The translations under genes were made by a program, and so were the position numbers. From assembly GCA_964519385.1 (NCBI GenBank), contig CAZFLR010000017.1, positions 1 through 46,043 of the forward strand: a stretch of 46,043 nucleotides of DNA, read 5' to 3'. Source of the stretch: SVFI01 sp964519385. Its GTDB lineage: Bacteria; Bacillota; Clostridia; Lachnospirales; Lachnospiraceae. Positions 15,926-25,415 of the stretch are shown piece after piece; the first letter of the stretch is position 1; the number at the start of each line of letters is the position of its first letter. A model generated the notes under the pieces. The model made no database searches. It saw nothing but the letters and a program-made list of their open reading frames with translations, and was not told where the DNA came from.

Positions 15926-16234
15926 TTACGAAATCAGTGCTTCTATCGCATCTTTCGTAATTACTCCCGTACTCTTCTTTACGACCTCGCCGTTTTTTAA
16001 AACGACGAGTGTCGGAACACTCATAATGCCGAAACGCTCCACAAGCTCTGACTGCTCATCAATATTGACCTTTCCGACAGACACCTCCGGATGCTCATCC
16101 GCGAACTGCTCTATAATCGGGGTAAACATTCTGCACGGTCCGCACCACGATGCCCAGAAATCAAGAATTACAACTGAACGGCTCTGCATTACCTCCTGCT
16201 CAAAGTTTTCTGCTGTAATTGTTTTTATCATCAC
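15926..16234 (-). CDS. trxA: Thioredoxin
   Basis: A 102-residue cytoplasmic disulfide reductase with the standard fold. FWASWCGPC places the redox pair at Cys31 and Cys34, and the conserved cis-Pro loop is SVPTLVVLKNG near 72. It starts 49 bases after the hybrid kinase stop and may be read from the same transcript; no terminator separates them. Two ATG codons stand in tandem at the start. It ends 9 bases from the stop of the convergent nucleosidase gene. Confidence 0.96.
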   Translation of the reverse strand: MMIKTITAENFEQEVMQSRSVVILDFWASWCGPCRMFTPIIEQFADEHPEVSVGKVNIDEQSELVERFGIMSVPTLVVLKNGEVVKKSTGVITKDAIEALIS

Positions 16235-16283
16235 TTATCACATCCTTTCTCTTATGTACCATTATTGCCGCCCGGTCTGCATC

Positions 16284-19200
16284 TTATTCCGTAAGGACGA
16301 CAAGTGCCTTCTCATAATCATAATCCCTCAGTGCCTTCTCCGCTCTTTCAACCTGCTGCCTCTGCTGTCTGCTCAGTGGAGATGACATAAGCTCCTTCAT
16401 TTTTTCTCTCGCATTTTCCGTCTCAAAATCATCAATCAACCGTGCAAGCTCTGCTGTCATATTCGTGTATACATCCGCATCAAGTCCGCCCTCTTCCGCC
16501 TCCGGCTTTTCACTCATCTGTGCAAGCTGATGCTTTACGATGCCAAGTTTTGGGATATATTTCAGCCCTGCAAGCAGCATCTGCCACTCAAAGACAAAGT
16601 CTGCATGATTTTCCTCGACAAAATCCCCATCGGCTGCTTTTGCCGCCTTTTCAAGTGCAAACGCCATATCTGCAAGCTTATCCGCGCCGAGACTTCTCAT
16701 ATTGCTCTTTAATGCATGTACTAAAATTCCATATGCTTCCCATGTCCGGCCGTTTTTCATTTCATCAAGGGAACGCCTCTTTTCATCCGACTCTTCCGCA
16801 AATATCTGTAAAATTTCCGCATACTGTTCCTCGCTGTTTCCCATATAACGCATGGCCTCACGGGTATTGATTCCCTCTGCCTCCAGTTGCGCAAGAAATG
16901 AAGAGCCCGTCTCCCTATCTTCCTTTTCAGCCACACTCTCAGAAATATCCGTTTTTTCCGTCTCATGCATACAACATTTCTCCTTCTTGTATCCTGCCAG
17001 GAATTTTGCAAGCACTCTGTATATTTCTTTTTGCTCCAGCGGTTTACTCAGATAATCCGCAAATCCTTCCTTCAGGTACATCTCATCTGCACCCTTGATG
17101 GCATTTGCCGTCGTTGCGACTACCGGAACTGATACCTCTTCCATCCGTCGCATCCTGTGCAGGGTTTCGATTCCGTCCATCTGTGGCATGAGATGGTCAA
17201 GAAGCACAAGATCATAGTGCTTTCCGGCAACCATCTTCAGGCATTCCTCTCCGCTTTCTGCCACATCTATTTCCATCCCATAATCCTTCAGGAAACCCTT
17301 AGCAACCTTAAGATTAATCCTGTCATCATCTACCACAAGAATTCGTGCGCCCTCAAATGTCCAATTTTCACCTTCTGCCTGCGGAAGCTTCCCTCCATGT
17401 TCTGCATCAAGAGCCTCTGCGTAGGTGATATTTCCTTCCGCCGGTTTCTGCTCAATCACAACATGAAAAACAGTTCCTTTTCCCCATTCGCTCTCCACGG
17501 AAATCTGACCGGACATAAGCTCAACCATATTTTTACAGATAGCAAGTCCCAGTCCCGTCCCCTCTATCTTGTGAATACTTTCGTTTTCCACACGTTCAAA
17601 GCTCTCAAACATGCGCTCCTTATCCTCCGGACGTATTCCGCAGCCCGTATCGGAGACATCTATCAAAAGTTCCAATCTGTCTTCCCTGATTCTCTGCTTA
17701 ATCGAAAGTGTAATGGTTCCCTCATTTGTAAACTTCACTGCATTATTCAAAAGATTAATCAGTATCTGACGGATTTTAATTTCGTCTCCGAACATTTTAT
17801 CCGGGATATCCTCCTGTACATCCACCACCAGACTGACAGGCTTTGTCTCCAGCCGGAAGGAAATAATATTCACAACACCCTTAATCAGAGAAACCATGGA
17901 ATATTCATTCTCCACAATCTCCATTTTTCCGGATTCTATCTTTGAAAAGTCCAGAATATTATTGATGGTTCCCAGTAATTTACGGCTTGCACCTAAAATA
18001 TCAATCAGCTTGTCACGCACCGTGTCAGACACATCCTCCCTGAGTGCAAGCTCACTCATTCCGATAACTGCATTCATCGGTGTTCTGATTTCATGTGACA
18101 TATTCGCAAGAAACATACTTTTAGCATTATTTGCACGCTCCGCCTCCTCTTTAGCCGCACGAATCTGTTCATACTGACTGCGGATGACACCCATGCTGCT
18201 GATTCTTGTCAGTGTCCACGTAATAAATGCGACAACAAACAAAATAACAAAAATCAGATATGCATAAAACCACATATGTTCATAAAACTGTTTTTCCTTA
18301 TTCAGCAAAATTGTCATGCTGCAAAGAGTCTCCATCGTATTCTCGTCCAGCACTGCATAGTGGAATCTGTAATTTCCACTCGGAAGATTCGTATAAGTAA
18401 TAAAATCCACTTCATCCTGACGCGCCAGCGTGGAGTGCTCATCAAAGCCTTCTAAAAAATATTTCACATACGGCTTGGACAGCGTATAGTTGAGTACCAC
18501 CGGTTCAATTTCAATCCTCTTATCACCTTTTGCCAGAGAATAAACACCCTCTTCATCCGGCAGAATTTCGCCCGATTCACCTAAAACAGAGTTCATTGCA
18601 ATTTTATACTTTGTCCGGTCACTCTCCTCATCCGTTGTCTCAACTGTCTTTACACCGTTTGCGCAGGAAAGATAAATTTTTCCCGTTTCATCCATGTAAT
18701 TCCACGAGTTTGCCGTGATTGACGTAAAAAGTCCGTGCGAAGAGGCGTACAGACGGTATGACATATCTGCCTTGTCGTTATAAAGCGTATCGGAGCTTAC
18801 CACAAAAATTCCCGCACTGGAAAGTATCCAGACATTTCCGTTTGCATCTATCTTTGCATCCAGATTATTGGAATACGGGAAATTATTTAACTGACGCACA
18901 TTTCCTTTTTTATCCATCGTGCACAGAGAATTGCTCGTAATCAGGAGATACCCTTCTTTGAACCGGCAGATTCTCAAAATAATCTGTGAAGGCAGTCCAT
19001 TTTCATAAGAGATACAGCCGGTAATCTTCCCATTTTCCAGAATAAATATTCCATCTCCGTCACTGCCGGCAAGCAATCTTCCGTCCGGCATTTCATACAT
19101 ACAGAGAATCTGTGGATTGGTAAGTCCGTCCTCCTCACCGACCGTAGCCGTCACTTTTCCGTCCCGTATAAAACTCAGCCCCGTGCTGGAGGCCGCCACA

Positions 19201-21062
19201 ATCGTACCGTCTGACATTTCCATTGCAGAGCGGAATCTGCTTCCCATCGTCCCGGTGTCCGCCTCGTTATAGCAGACAATGTTTCCGTCAGAGTACAGAC
19301 AGACAAGTCCTTCCTCGCCGTATGTGGAAACCCAGAGATTGTTTTTTGAATCCTTCATCAGTGACCGGACTCTGACTCCGTCAAGAAATCTTGACAGATT
19401 ATCTCTTACTTCCCTGTTCTTTTCCTCATCTATAACAACCATTCCGTTGTCGGTTCCCACGTATAAAAGTCCGTTGTATACACAGGTGGTATTGACCACA
19501 CGGTCTTCAACACCCGCCTTGGCAAAGACATCCGCAAATTTATTTTTCGTCAATTCAAGAATACCGAGTCTTGACGATGCAAACCAATAATTTCCTTCAT
19601 AATCCTGAATCATATTCTCCAGAGAACTGTTATATTCCGGAATATAAACAGACGAAAAAGAAAACTCATTTTCCATATATCCAAATCCGTCATCCGCGCA
19701 TATCCATATCTGCCCTTCCGCATCCGCCGATATGCTTCTCACCGCTGTAACTCCGGAGAGATATACCGTCTTTTCTTTTTTTATTTTTCCACCGCTTTCA
19801 GAAAATCTGACCACCTTTTTATCACTTGTACCAACCAGATATTCTCCCTCTGACGTGCAATATACACATGTATAATAGCCTCCCTGAGCAGCCGGCACCT
19901 TCTCACTGTACACAATTTTCTTATCCTTCATAAAAAAGAGAAGTCCGTCATTGGCAACGCCTGCAATCAGTCCGTTTTTTTCATCAGTGAGACTGTTTAC
20001 ATAGCTCACATCTACCGGTGTATCGAGCGTTTCAATCTTTCCTTCCGGATACAGAACGGACATCTTTCCCGTTGTTCCGATATAAATTTCACCGTTTTCA
20101 CCCTCGCAGAGTGAACGGATGGAATTGACATCCAGTCCTTTTTCTATATTGTAAAGTGTAAAATCATTATTCTCATACACGGCAAATCCCGAGTCATTTG
20201 TCCCCACCAGCAGTCTATCCTTACTATCGACATAGAGAGTCGTCACATTGGTGATATTTTTCTTTTTTCCAACCATCGTAAACTGCTTCCCGTCATAGCG
20301 GTACAGACCGGCATAAGAACCAACCCATATGTAACCGTCCGGTGTCTGAACCACATCATTTGCCTCAGACGAGCTCATTTTATTATCACTGTTATAGATA
20401 ATCGGCACATAATCACCATTGTCTATCACATTAGCCTTTGTCTCAACTGCGCCGGAAACCGTCACCGAAGCCGTAAGAATCACAAAAAGCAGAAAATTCT
20501 TTACGTTGCTGATTTTTTCCCATTCCTTGTTATCCCTGTACTTTAAAAGAATAGTAACAAAGAACAGGGAAAGAATTTTATCGGGAACATCAATAAAAGC
20601 CTCCGCCAGAACCGCACAGACAACATAAGAAACATTGTTATCCATCAGCAGGTCAAACAGAGCATCTCCCCATATATTTCCGCACCTTCCCCCATAAAAA
20701 AGAAGATTCAGAGGTGTCGAAATAATCACGGAAAGAATACCGACAATAAAGCTCGTCGTTATAATTCCGTAGGTGTCCTTCATGAGCCCTTTTTTTGCCG
20801 AAAGCCCTACAGCAACTCCCACCAGGGCACCTGTCAGCGTATAAGACAAAGACACGAGGTCAAACACTGCATACGCGACATTTGAACACATTCCGCAAAG
20901 CATTCCCATCCACGGCCCTGTCAGATATGCCACCAGTGCTGTCCCTACACAATCAAGCCAGAACGGTGCACTGATTTTCACCGCAAGTCCCTTGCCCGCG
21001 ACGTTGAGAATAATCCCCGCCACAAAAAATAAGCTCCACTTTTTCCACTGTCTTTTTTCCAT
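16284..21062 (-). CDS. Hybrid sensor kinase: ECF S-like domain, propeller, kinase, receiver, Hpt
   Basis: A 1592-residue membrane sensor. Residues 1-180 form about five to six membrane helices resembling an ECF-transporter S component (FWLDCVGTALVAYLTGPWMG). After a further helix (186-204), residues about 217-804 are a repeated beta-propeller of the two-component-regulator type (repeats like VVQTPDGYIWVGSYAGLYRY). Then come Y_Y_Y (854-905), a helix (927-950), HisKA with SHEIRTPMN near 989, and HATPase with GTGLGLAI near 1170. The receiver Asp is in LLDHLMPQMDG near 1289, and Hpt has its His in VHALKSN near 1448. No DNA-binding output is attached. ATG 21062 has GGGGAG 7 bases upstream, whereas the in-frame codon 18 bases earlier is TTG. 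The gene has a 64-base gap after holA. Confidence 0.92.
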   Translation of the reverse strand: MEKRQWKKWSLFFVAGIILNVAGKGLAVKISAPFWLDCVGTALVAYLTGPWMGMLCGMCSNVAYAVFDLVSLSYTLTGALVGVAVGLSAKKGLMKDTYGIITTSFIVGILSVIISTPLNLLFYGGRCGNIWGDALFDLLMDNNVSYVVCAVLAEAFIDVPDKILSLFFVTILLKYRDNKEWEKISNVKNFLLFVILTASVTVSGAVETKANVIDNGDYVPIIYNSDNKMSSSEANDVVQTPDGYIWVGSYAGLYRYDGKQFTMVGKKKNITNVTTLYVDSKDRLLVGTNDSGFAVYENNDFTLYNIEKGLDVNSIRSLCEGENGEIYIGTTGKMSVLYPEGKIETLDTPVDVSYVNSLTDEKNGLIAGVANDGLLFFMKDKKIVYSEKVPAAQGGYYTCVYCTSEGEYLVGTSDKKVVRFSESGGKIKKEKTVYLSGVTAVRSISADAEGQIWICADDGFGYMENEFSFSSVYIPEYNSSLENMIQDYEGNYWFASSRLGILELTKNKFADVFAKAGVEDRVVNTTCVYNGLLYVGTDNGMVVIDEEKNREVRDNLSRFLDGVRVRSLMKDSKNNLWVSTYGEEGLVCLYSDGNIVCYNEADTGTMGSRFRSAMEMSDGTIVAASSTGLSFIRDGKVTATVGEEDGLTNPQILCMYEMPDGRLLAGSDGDGIFILENGKITGCISYENGLPSQIILRICRFKEGYLLITSNSLCTMDKKGNVRQLNNFPYSNNLDAKIDANGNVWILSSAGIFVVSSDTLYNDKADMSYRLYASSHGLFTSITANSWNYMDETGKIYLSCANGVKTVETTDEESDRTKYKIAMNSVLGESGEILPDEEGVYSLAKGDKRIEIEPVVLNYTLSKPYVKYFLEGFDEHSTLARQDEVDFITYTNLPSGNYRFHYAVLDENTMETLCSMTILLNKEKQFYEHMWFYAYLIFVILFVVAFITWTLTRISSMGVIRSQYEQIRAAKEEAERANNAKSMFLANMSHEIRTPMNAVIGMSELALREDVSDTVRDKLIDILGASRKLLGTINNILDFSKIESGKMEIVENEYSMVSLIKGVVNIISFRLETKPVSLVVDVQEDIPDKMFGDEIKIRQILINLLNNAVKFTNEGTITLSIKQRIREDRLELLIDVSDTGCGIRPEDKERMFESFERVENESIHKIEGTGLGLAICKNMVELMSGQISVESEWGKGTVFHVVIEQKPAEGNITYAEALDAEHGGKLPQAEGENWTFEGARILVVDDDRINLKVAKGFLKDYGMEIDVAESGEECLKMVAGKHYDLVLLDHLMPQMDGIETLHRMRRMEEVSVPVVATTANAIKGADEMYLKEGFADYLSKPLEQKEIYRVLAKFLAGYKKEKCCMHETEKTDISESVAEKEDRETGSSFLAQLEAEGINTREAMRYMGNSEEQYAEILQIFAEESDEKRRSLDEMKNGRTWEAYGILVHALKSNMRSLGADKLADMAFALEKAAKAADGDFVEENHADFVFEWQMLLAGLKYIPKLGIVKHQLAQMSEKPEAEEGGLDADVYTNMTAELARLIDDFETENAREKMKELMSSPLSRQQRQQVERAEKALRDYDYEKALVVLTE

Positions 21063-21126
21063 GTATATCTCCCCGGCCAATTATGCCATGTACAATTGAA
21101 TTTCCCGAATTTCAAGTTACCTTTTG

Positions 21127-22104
21127 CTAACTACTGAACCGGATAATCAGCAGCTCGACCGCAAGCATATCTGCCATCCTTCCGGTCTTAACGCGCTCCT
21201 CCGCATCCACACACTCTTCGATTGCCTTTCGCAGCTCTTCTGTCTTAAATCTGGCTGCCTGAGACATGTATTTAGACGCAATAAACGGTGCAAGGGAAAG
21301 TTTGCTGCCGATTGCCTTATTGTCATATCCCTTCCCCCGAAGAAGCTTTGCCTGATACAACAGATTAAACTGTCTTGTTATCAAAAACAGAATTCGCATC
21401 GGCGGTTCCTTGAGCGCGATTAAATCGTAATACAGGTTCAGGGCCTCACTCTGCTGCTTCGCCGCCACCTTCTCAATCATCTCGAATATCCGGTTGTTAA
21501 TCTGCCTGATACAGACAGCATCGACATCCTCCGAAGTAATATCTTCTTTATGCATGGTATAGCAAAACAGCTTTTCCAGCTCACTTGAAATATTGGCCAT
21601 ATCGGTTCCCGTGCGTTCCATGAACTCATCCAGTGCCCTCTGCGTAATCTGTTTTCCTTCCTTCTGAATCATGCCTAATATCCAGCGTTTTAAGACCTGC
21701 TCATCCTGCGGGGCAAATTCAGCCGCATATCCGTTGTCCTTACATGCCTTAAACAGTCTGCCGCGTTTATCCACCTGTTCTTCCACAAACACAAACACCG
21801 TGGTCGGCGGAATTTCCTTCATATAGTCTGCAAGCTTGTCCTGCGAGCTTTTAAAAAATCCGCTGTTTTCAACCACAATCAGGCGGCGTTCTGCCATAAA
21901 AGGCATGGTCTCTGCAAGATCAATCAATTTTTCCGGCACAACATCCTTTCCTTCATAATAATGATAATTCATTTTATCCTCCGGATCGGACAATGCCCTT
22001 ATCAGGCGGTCTCTGTACTGTTTTCGCAGATAGTCCTCTTCGCCATACAAAAGATAAATCTGCTTAAAACGCGATTCTTTTATGTCATTCGCAATTTTTT
22101 GCAT
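21127..22104 (-). CDS. holA: DNA polymerase III delta subunit
   Basis: Clamp-loader subunit that opens the sliding clamp. The 325-residue protein begins with the family pattern IYLLYGEEDYLRKQYRDRL (18-36) and carries RRLIVVENSGFF near 93. Other typical stretches are LKRWILGMIQKEGKQIT and the collar-domain end LILFLITRQFNLLYQAKLL-like. Length is normal. It lies 29 bases downstream of comEC, the usual order in Firmicutes (comEC-holA). An AGGTG ribosome binding site precedes the start. Confidence 0.94.
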   Translation of the reverse strand: MQKIANDIKESRFKQIYLLYGEEDYLRKQYRDRLIRALSDPEDKMNYHYYEGKDVVPEKLIDLAETMPFMAERRLIVVENSGFFKSSQDKLADYMKEIPPTTVFVFVEEQVDKRGRLFKACKDNGYAAEFAPQDEQVLKRWILGMIQKEGKQITQRALDEFMERTGTDMANISSELEKLFCYTMHKEDITSEDVDAVCIRQINNRIFEMIEKVAAKQQSEALNLYYDLIALKEPPMRILFLITRQFNLLYQAKLLRGKGYDNKAIGSKLSLAPFIASKYMSQAARFKTEELRKAIEECVDAEERVKTGRMADMLAVELLIIRFSS

Positions 22105-22133
22105 AATACACCTGCTTTTTAATATAATCTGCT

Positions 22134-24452
22134 TTATTTTAACATATTGAAGGAGTTTTTTCTATAGAAAAAGACCCCCGTCTCCTTCCCGCGGAGCCGG
22201 AGCGTTATCTGTCCACAGGCGGCCGTTGTAAATGTTCTGCAGCCGGCTTTTTCAAGTCTCTCCAGCAAATCCGCATGCGGATGTCCGTAAGAATTGTTCT
22301 CCCCACACGATATAAGCGCCAGTTCAAAATCAAAGGCGTCCAGAAGTTCTTCTCCCGTCGATGTTCCTGCTCCGTGATGCCCCACCTTGAGACAGGTTAT
22401 TTTGTCTATTCCCAGCGCAGAAAGTCTGAGAATCACTTCCTCCTCACAAGCATCTGAGGCATCACCCGTAAACAGCATGGAAAATTCTCCCAGTCTTGCC
22501 AGCAGAACCATGGAGCGGTCGTTTTCATCTGTCACATCTGTCCCTGCTTCCGGATACACACAGTCAAATTTCATTTCGCCGCAGACAACACGTTCTCCGG
22601 CTTCCAAAAAAGCAATCTCACATTCTGCTTCTCCCGCCAGCATTGCCAGTCTGTCATATACTTCTTCGGAAATCTCCTGCGCCGCCACTGTCAGGCAGAG
22701 CGTTTCGACACGTATATTTCCGTTTCCTGCTTCCTCCAAAAGCTCCGCAATCGCCGAGTAATGATCTTCATGTGCATGCGACAGAAAAATAACATCGATC
22801 TTTTCTATTCCGTGATACTTTAGAAACGGAAGCAAACGATACGTTCCTGCATTTTTAACATCCGTACTTCCACCATCCACGAGGGCAACATGTCCAAACC
22901 GGTCACGCAGACATATACAGTCTCCCTGCCCGACTGAAAGCATATCCACCCTGTCTTCCCTATGTGCAGGTATAAAAAAAATGAGCATACACAGCAGCGG
23001 AAAAACAAATCCCGGAATCCTCGGGGCTTTTCTTTGTTTTTTTCTGTTTTCGTATACAATCCACGCACCTATGAGCAGATAATACACCACGACCTGCCAT
23101 ATCTGTGGTCTTCCGGTAACAATATTTGCAAAGGGCAGGCCCTCCGCCGCGAGGCACAGCCACTCATAGCCTTTCAGCATACCATCCACAAGATACAGCA
23201 GACCTCCCCCGCCCGGCAGTGCTCCGAAAATTCCGCAAATGAGAACAAGACTCATACACGGAATCACTATCAGATTGAGCAGAAAGGAATACAGCGGAAC
23301 CTCAAAATAAAACCAGAGAGTAACCGGCAGTATAAGCACCTGCACGCTAAAACCCGAAAGAAGATTGGCACAGATACGCTCTCCCCATCCCCCTGTCGCC
23401 TTTCTCTGCTCCCTTCTGATACGCATCCGTTCCTCGGAAGCCCTCTGCAGCAGAGGATTGACAACAGCAAGGGCAAGCACTGCCAAATAGGACAGCAGAA
23501 ATCCTGCCTGAAACAGGATTTCCCGTTCTTCCGCCAATGTCAGCAGCGCAGAAAAAGACAGGGCAGACAGCATATCGTAGGTTCTCTCCAGAAGGTCCGC
23601 AAGCATATACAGCACAAACATACAGACCGCCCGGAAGCTCGATACGCTGAATCCTACTAGCCTTATATAAAACAGTACAAAAACAATGCCTGCAACAGCA
23701 CATATCCGGGGCGGAATATAGATTCTTCTCATCAGACGGTAAAAAAACATTCCGATCAGGGATATATGGAGTCCCGAAATCGCCAGAATATGCGCAATTC
23801 CGTTTTTCCGGTATAATTCCTTTATTTCCGTATCCATTGACGTTTTATCTCCAAGGAGCATTGCCTGCAATATTCCTGCATTTTCCCGGCTCATATAGTG
23901 ATGAAAACGCCCGGAAACATAATCCTTGATTGACAACATACTTTCTCCGAGGCGGTCAAACCGTTTCCCCTCTGAAACCACCCTTGTGTCCCAGAGGCAC
24001 AGGTCCAGGCCAATGCTCCCGTAATACGCTGCTGCATCAAACTGTCCCTCGTTCTCCGCATCCGAAAAGGGCAGCAGAACACCCTCAACCGCCAGCCATC
24101 TGCCGAGAGGCTGCGACACTTCCCCTGCCATATAACACAGAGCACCCGTTTTCTTATTCGATTGATTTAATTTTGGAAAATTTTGTTTTGAAGTTAAGTC
24201 AGAATCTGATTCTGAATCCGTCCCAAGAATGTGGACGTTTTTCAGATAATAGATGAGATGATTATTCTTGATTTCTTTTTTACTTAGCTGTCCCGTAATC
24301 CGTATTCCGGCTCCTTTATCTCCACCGGATATGTTTCCTCCCGGATATATCTTTTCCGCCGCCGTCCCCTCCGGAGACGGAAAAGTAAATATCTGCACAA
24401 GGAAGGAAAAAATAACAAATGAGACCGCCAGCAGACACAATGGTCGCTTCAT
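22134..24452 (-). CDS. comEC: ComEC/Rec2 DNA-uptake channel protein
   Basis: A 772-residue membrane protein that forms the channel for transforming DNA. The N-terminal extracytoplasmic part (about 40-200) is followed by the Competence domain with many helices (about 200-480, including GIAHILAISGLHISLIGMF). A C-terminal metallo-beta-lactamase-like domain follows, with FLSHAHEDHYSAIAEL near 560 and a later GHHGAGTS. ATG 24452 is preferred: AAGGAG lies 7 bases upstream, whereas the GTG two codons earlier is almost on top of it. The gene is intact. With comEA in the same series, a DNA-uptake apparatus is likely, though pilus genes are not in the window. Confidence 0.93.
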   Translation of the reverse strand: MKRPLCLLAVSFVIFSFLVQIFTFPSPEGTAAEKIYPGGNISGGDKGAGIRITGQLSKKEIKNNHLIYYLKNVHILGTDSESDSDLTSKQNFPKLNQSNKKTGALCYMAGEVSQPLGRWLAVEGVLLPFSDAENEGQFDAAAYYGSIGLDLCLWDTRVVSEGKRFDRLGESMLSIKDYVSGRFHHYMSRENAGILQAMLLGDKTSMDTEIKELYRKNGIAHILAISGLHISLIGMFFYRLMRRIYIPPRICAVAGIVFVLFYIRLVGFSVSSFRAVCMFVLYMLADLLERTYDMLSALSFSALLTLAEEREILFQAGFLLSYLAVLALAVVNPLLQRASEERMRIRREQRKATGGWGERICANLLSGFSVQVLILPVTLWFYFEVPLYSFLLNLIVIPCMSLVLICGIFGALPGGGGLLYLVDGMLKGYEWLCLAAEGLPFANIVTGRPQIWQVVVYYLLIGAWIVYENRKKQRKAPRIPGFVFPLLCMLIFFIPAHREDRVDMLSVGQGDCICLRDRFGHVALVDGGSTDVKNAGTYRLLPFLKYHGIEKIDVIFLSHAHEDHYSAIAELLEEAGNGNIRVETLCLTVAAQEISEEVYDRLAMLAGEAECEIAFLEAGERVVCGEMKFDCVYPEAGTDVTDENDRSMVLLARLGEFSMLFTGDASDACEEEVILRLSALGIDKITCLKVGHHGAGTSTGEELLDAFDFELALISCGENNSYGHPHADLLERLEKAGCRTFTTAACGQITLRLRGKETGVFFYRKNSFNMLK

Positions 24453-24473
24453 ATGCACTCTCCTTTTAGGATT

Positions 24474-25400
24474 TTATTGTCCTCCTTCAACCAGTTCAAG
24501 GTTTCTTCCATACATTTCAGACAAAGGCATGGTTTCCTTGTAGGTCAGCTCATTCTCACCGCCCACAAAAAACTGCACTTTATTTACGTTGCTCAGCTCG
24601 ACCAGTGAATTGGCAATGGAATACAACACAACCTCCGCACTGGCATTGGTGGTCGGCACAAGAAAATCTTCATCCAGATTGACATAGCAGACTCCGTCCC
24701 TGACCGTAACCGAAACAACCTCCGTCGCCGGATTCAGAACCGGATAAACTTCTTCCTCGTCCTCTTCCACACCCTTGATAAGCTGTTCGATTACAAGCTT
24801 TTCAAGAGAAATATTGCTGCTGTAGACAACCTCTCTGTTGACCTTTACCAGTTTGTTTCCCTCTTCATTCGTAAAATAAAGTGTCAAAGAAGCAATTTCC
24901 TCTGTATTAATCACATTTCCGGAATTATCAATAAACTGCTCTGCAGTCAGAACACCGACCGGAACTCCGGATGAGTTCAAAAGCGGATTTCCGTCAACCA
25001 GGATTGCAACAAACTTTACCTCAGGTATCTGTGTAAGCGTGCGCACAATTGCAGCCCTGGACAATATTTCACCGATATGCGACATCGAATTATAATCCGT
25101 GCCAAAATCCAACGTCACCGTTCCGTCGGAAAGCATGTAGCTATTGACTGTCACATTGGAAGGAATCGCCGGTCTTGCATCCGCGTTTCCGGAAATGCGT
25201 GCGAGCTCATCCATAAAAATATTCACAAGCTCTGTGGCATCGGTTTCTTTGGTATAAATCTTACGCTCCGTCACCTTCGTTTCCTCTTTATTCACTTCAC
25301 AAATCGTATATGCCTGTCCCTCCTGTTCCTGACTTTGCCGTGCGCAGCCGGCACCAAACAGCAGTACAAGCACTAACAGAAATATGCCTGTTTTTTTCAT
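24474..25400 (-). CDS. GerMN-domain lipoprotein
   Basis: A 308-residue lipoprotein with signal peptide and lipobox LFGAGC, lipid-bearing Cys near residue 19. Two GerMN repeats follow, at about 60-150 and 190-295, each with the pattern of a small extracytoplasmic binding fold (SDGTVTLDFGTDYN and VRDGVCYVNLDEDFL). GerM-like proteins occur in sporulation and cell-wall contexts. It starts 15 bases after the sensor kinase stop. The order regulator, kinase, GerMN lipoprotein matches MtrA-MtrB-LpqB of Actinobacteria, where LpqB is a GerMN lipoprotein that acts on the kinase. A similar role here is an inference. Confidence 0.88.
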   Translation of the reverse strand: MKKTGIFLLVLVLLFGAGCARQSQEQEGQAYTICEVNKEETKVTERKIYTKETDATELVNIFMDELARISGNADARPAIPSNVTVNSYMLSDGTVTLDFGTDYNSMSHIGEILSRAAIVRTLTQIPEVKFVAILVDGNPLLNSSGVPVGVLTAEQFIDNSGNVINTEEIASLTLYFTNEEGNKLVKVNREVVYSSNISLEKLVIEQLIKGVEEDEEEVYPVLNPATEVVSVTVRDGVCYVNLDEDFLVPTTNASAEVVLYSIANSLVELSNVNKVQFFVGGENELTYKETMPLSEMYGRNLELVEGGQ

Positions 25401-25415
25401 TTTCTTTTCCTTTTC

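Noticed and set aside
17157..17945. Plus-strand reading frame of 262 codons opposite the hybrid kinase
   Set aside because: It mirrors the receiver and ATPase domains of the kinase; codon pattern and composition are those of an antisense shadow.
22962..23660. Plus-strand reading frame of 232 codons opposite comEC
   Set aside because: It is opposite conserved membrane helices of comEC, lacks a start signal and its product is Gln/His/Arg-rich without recognisable domains.
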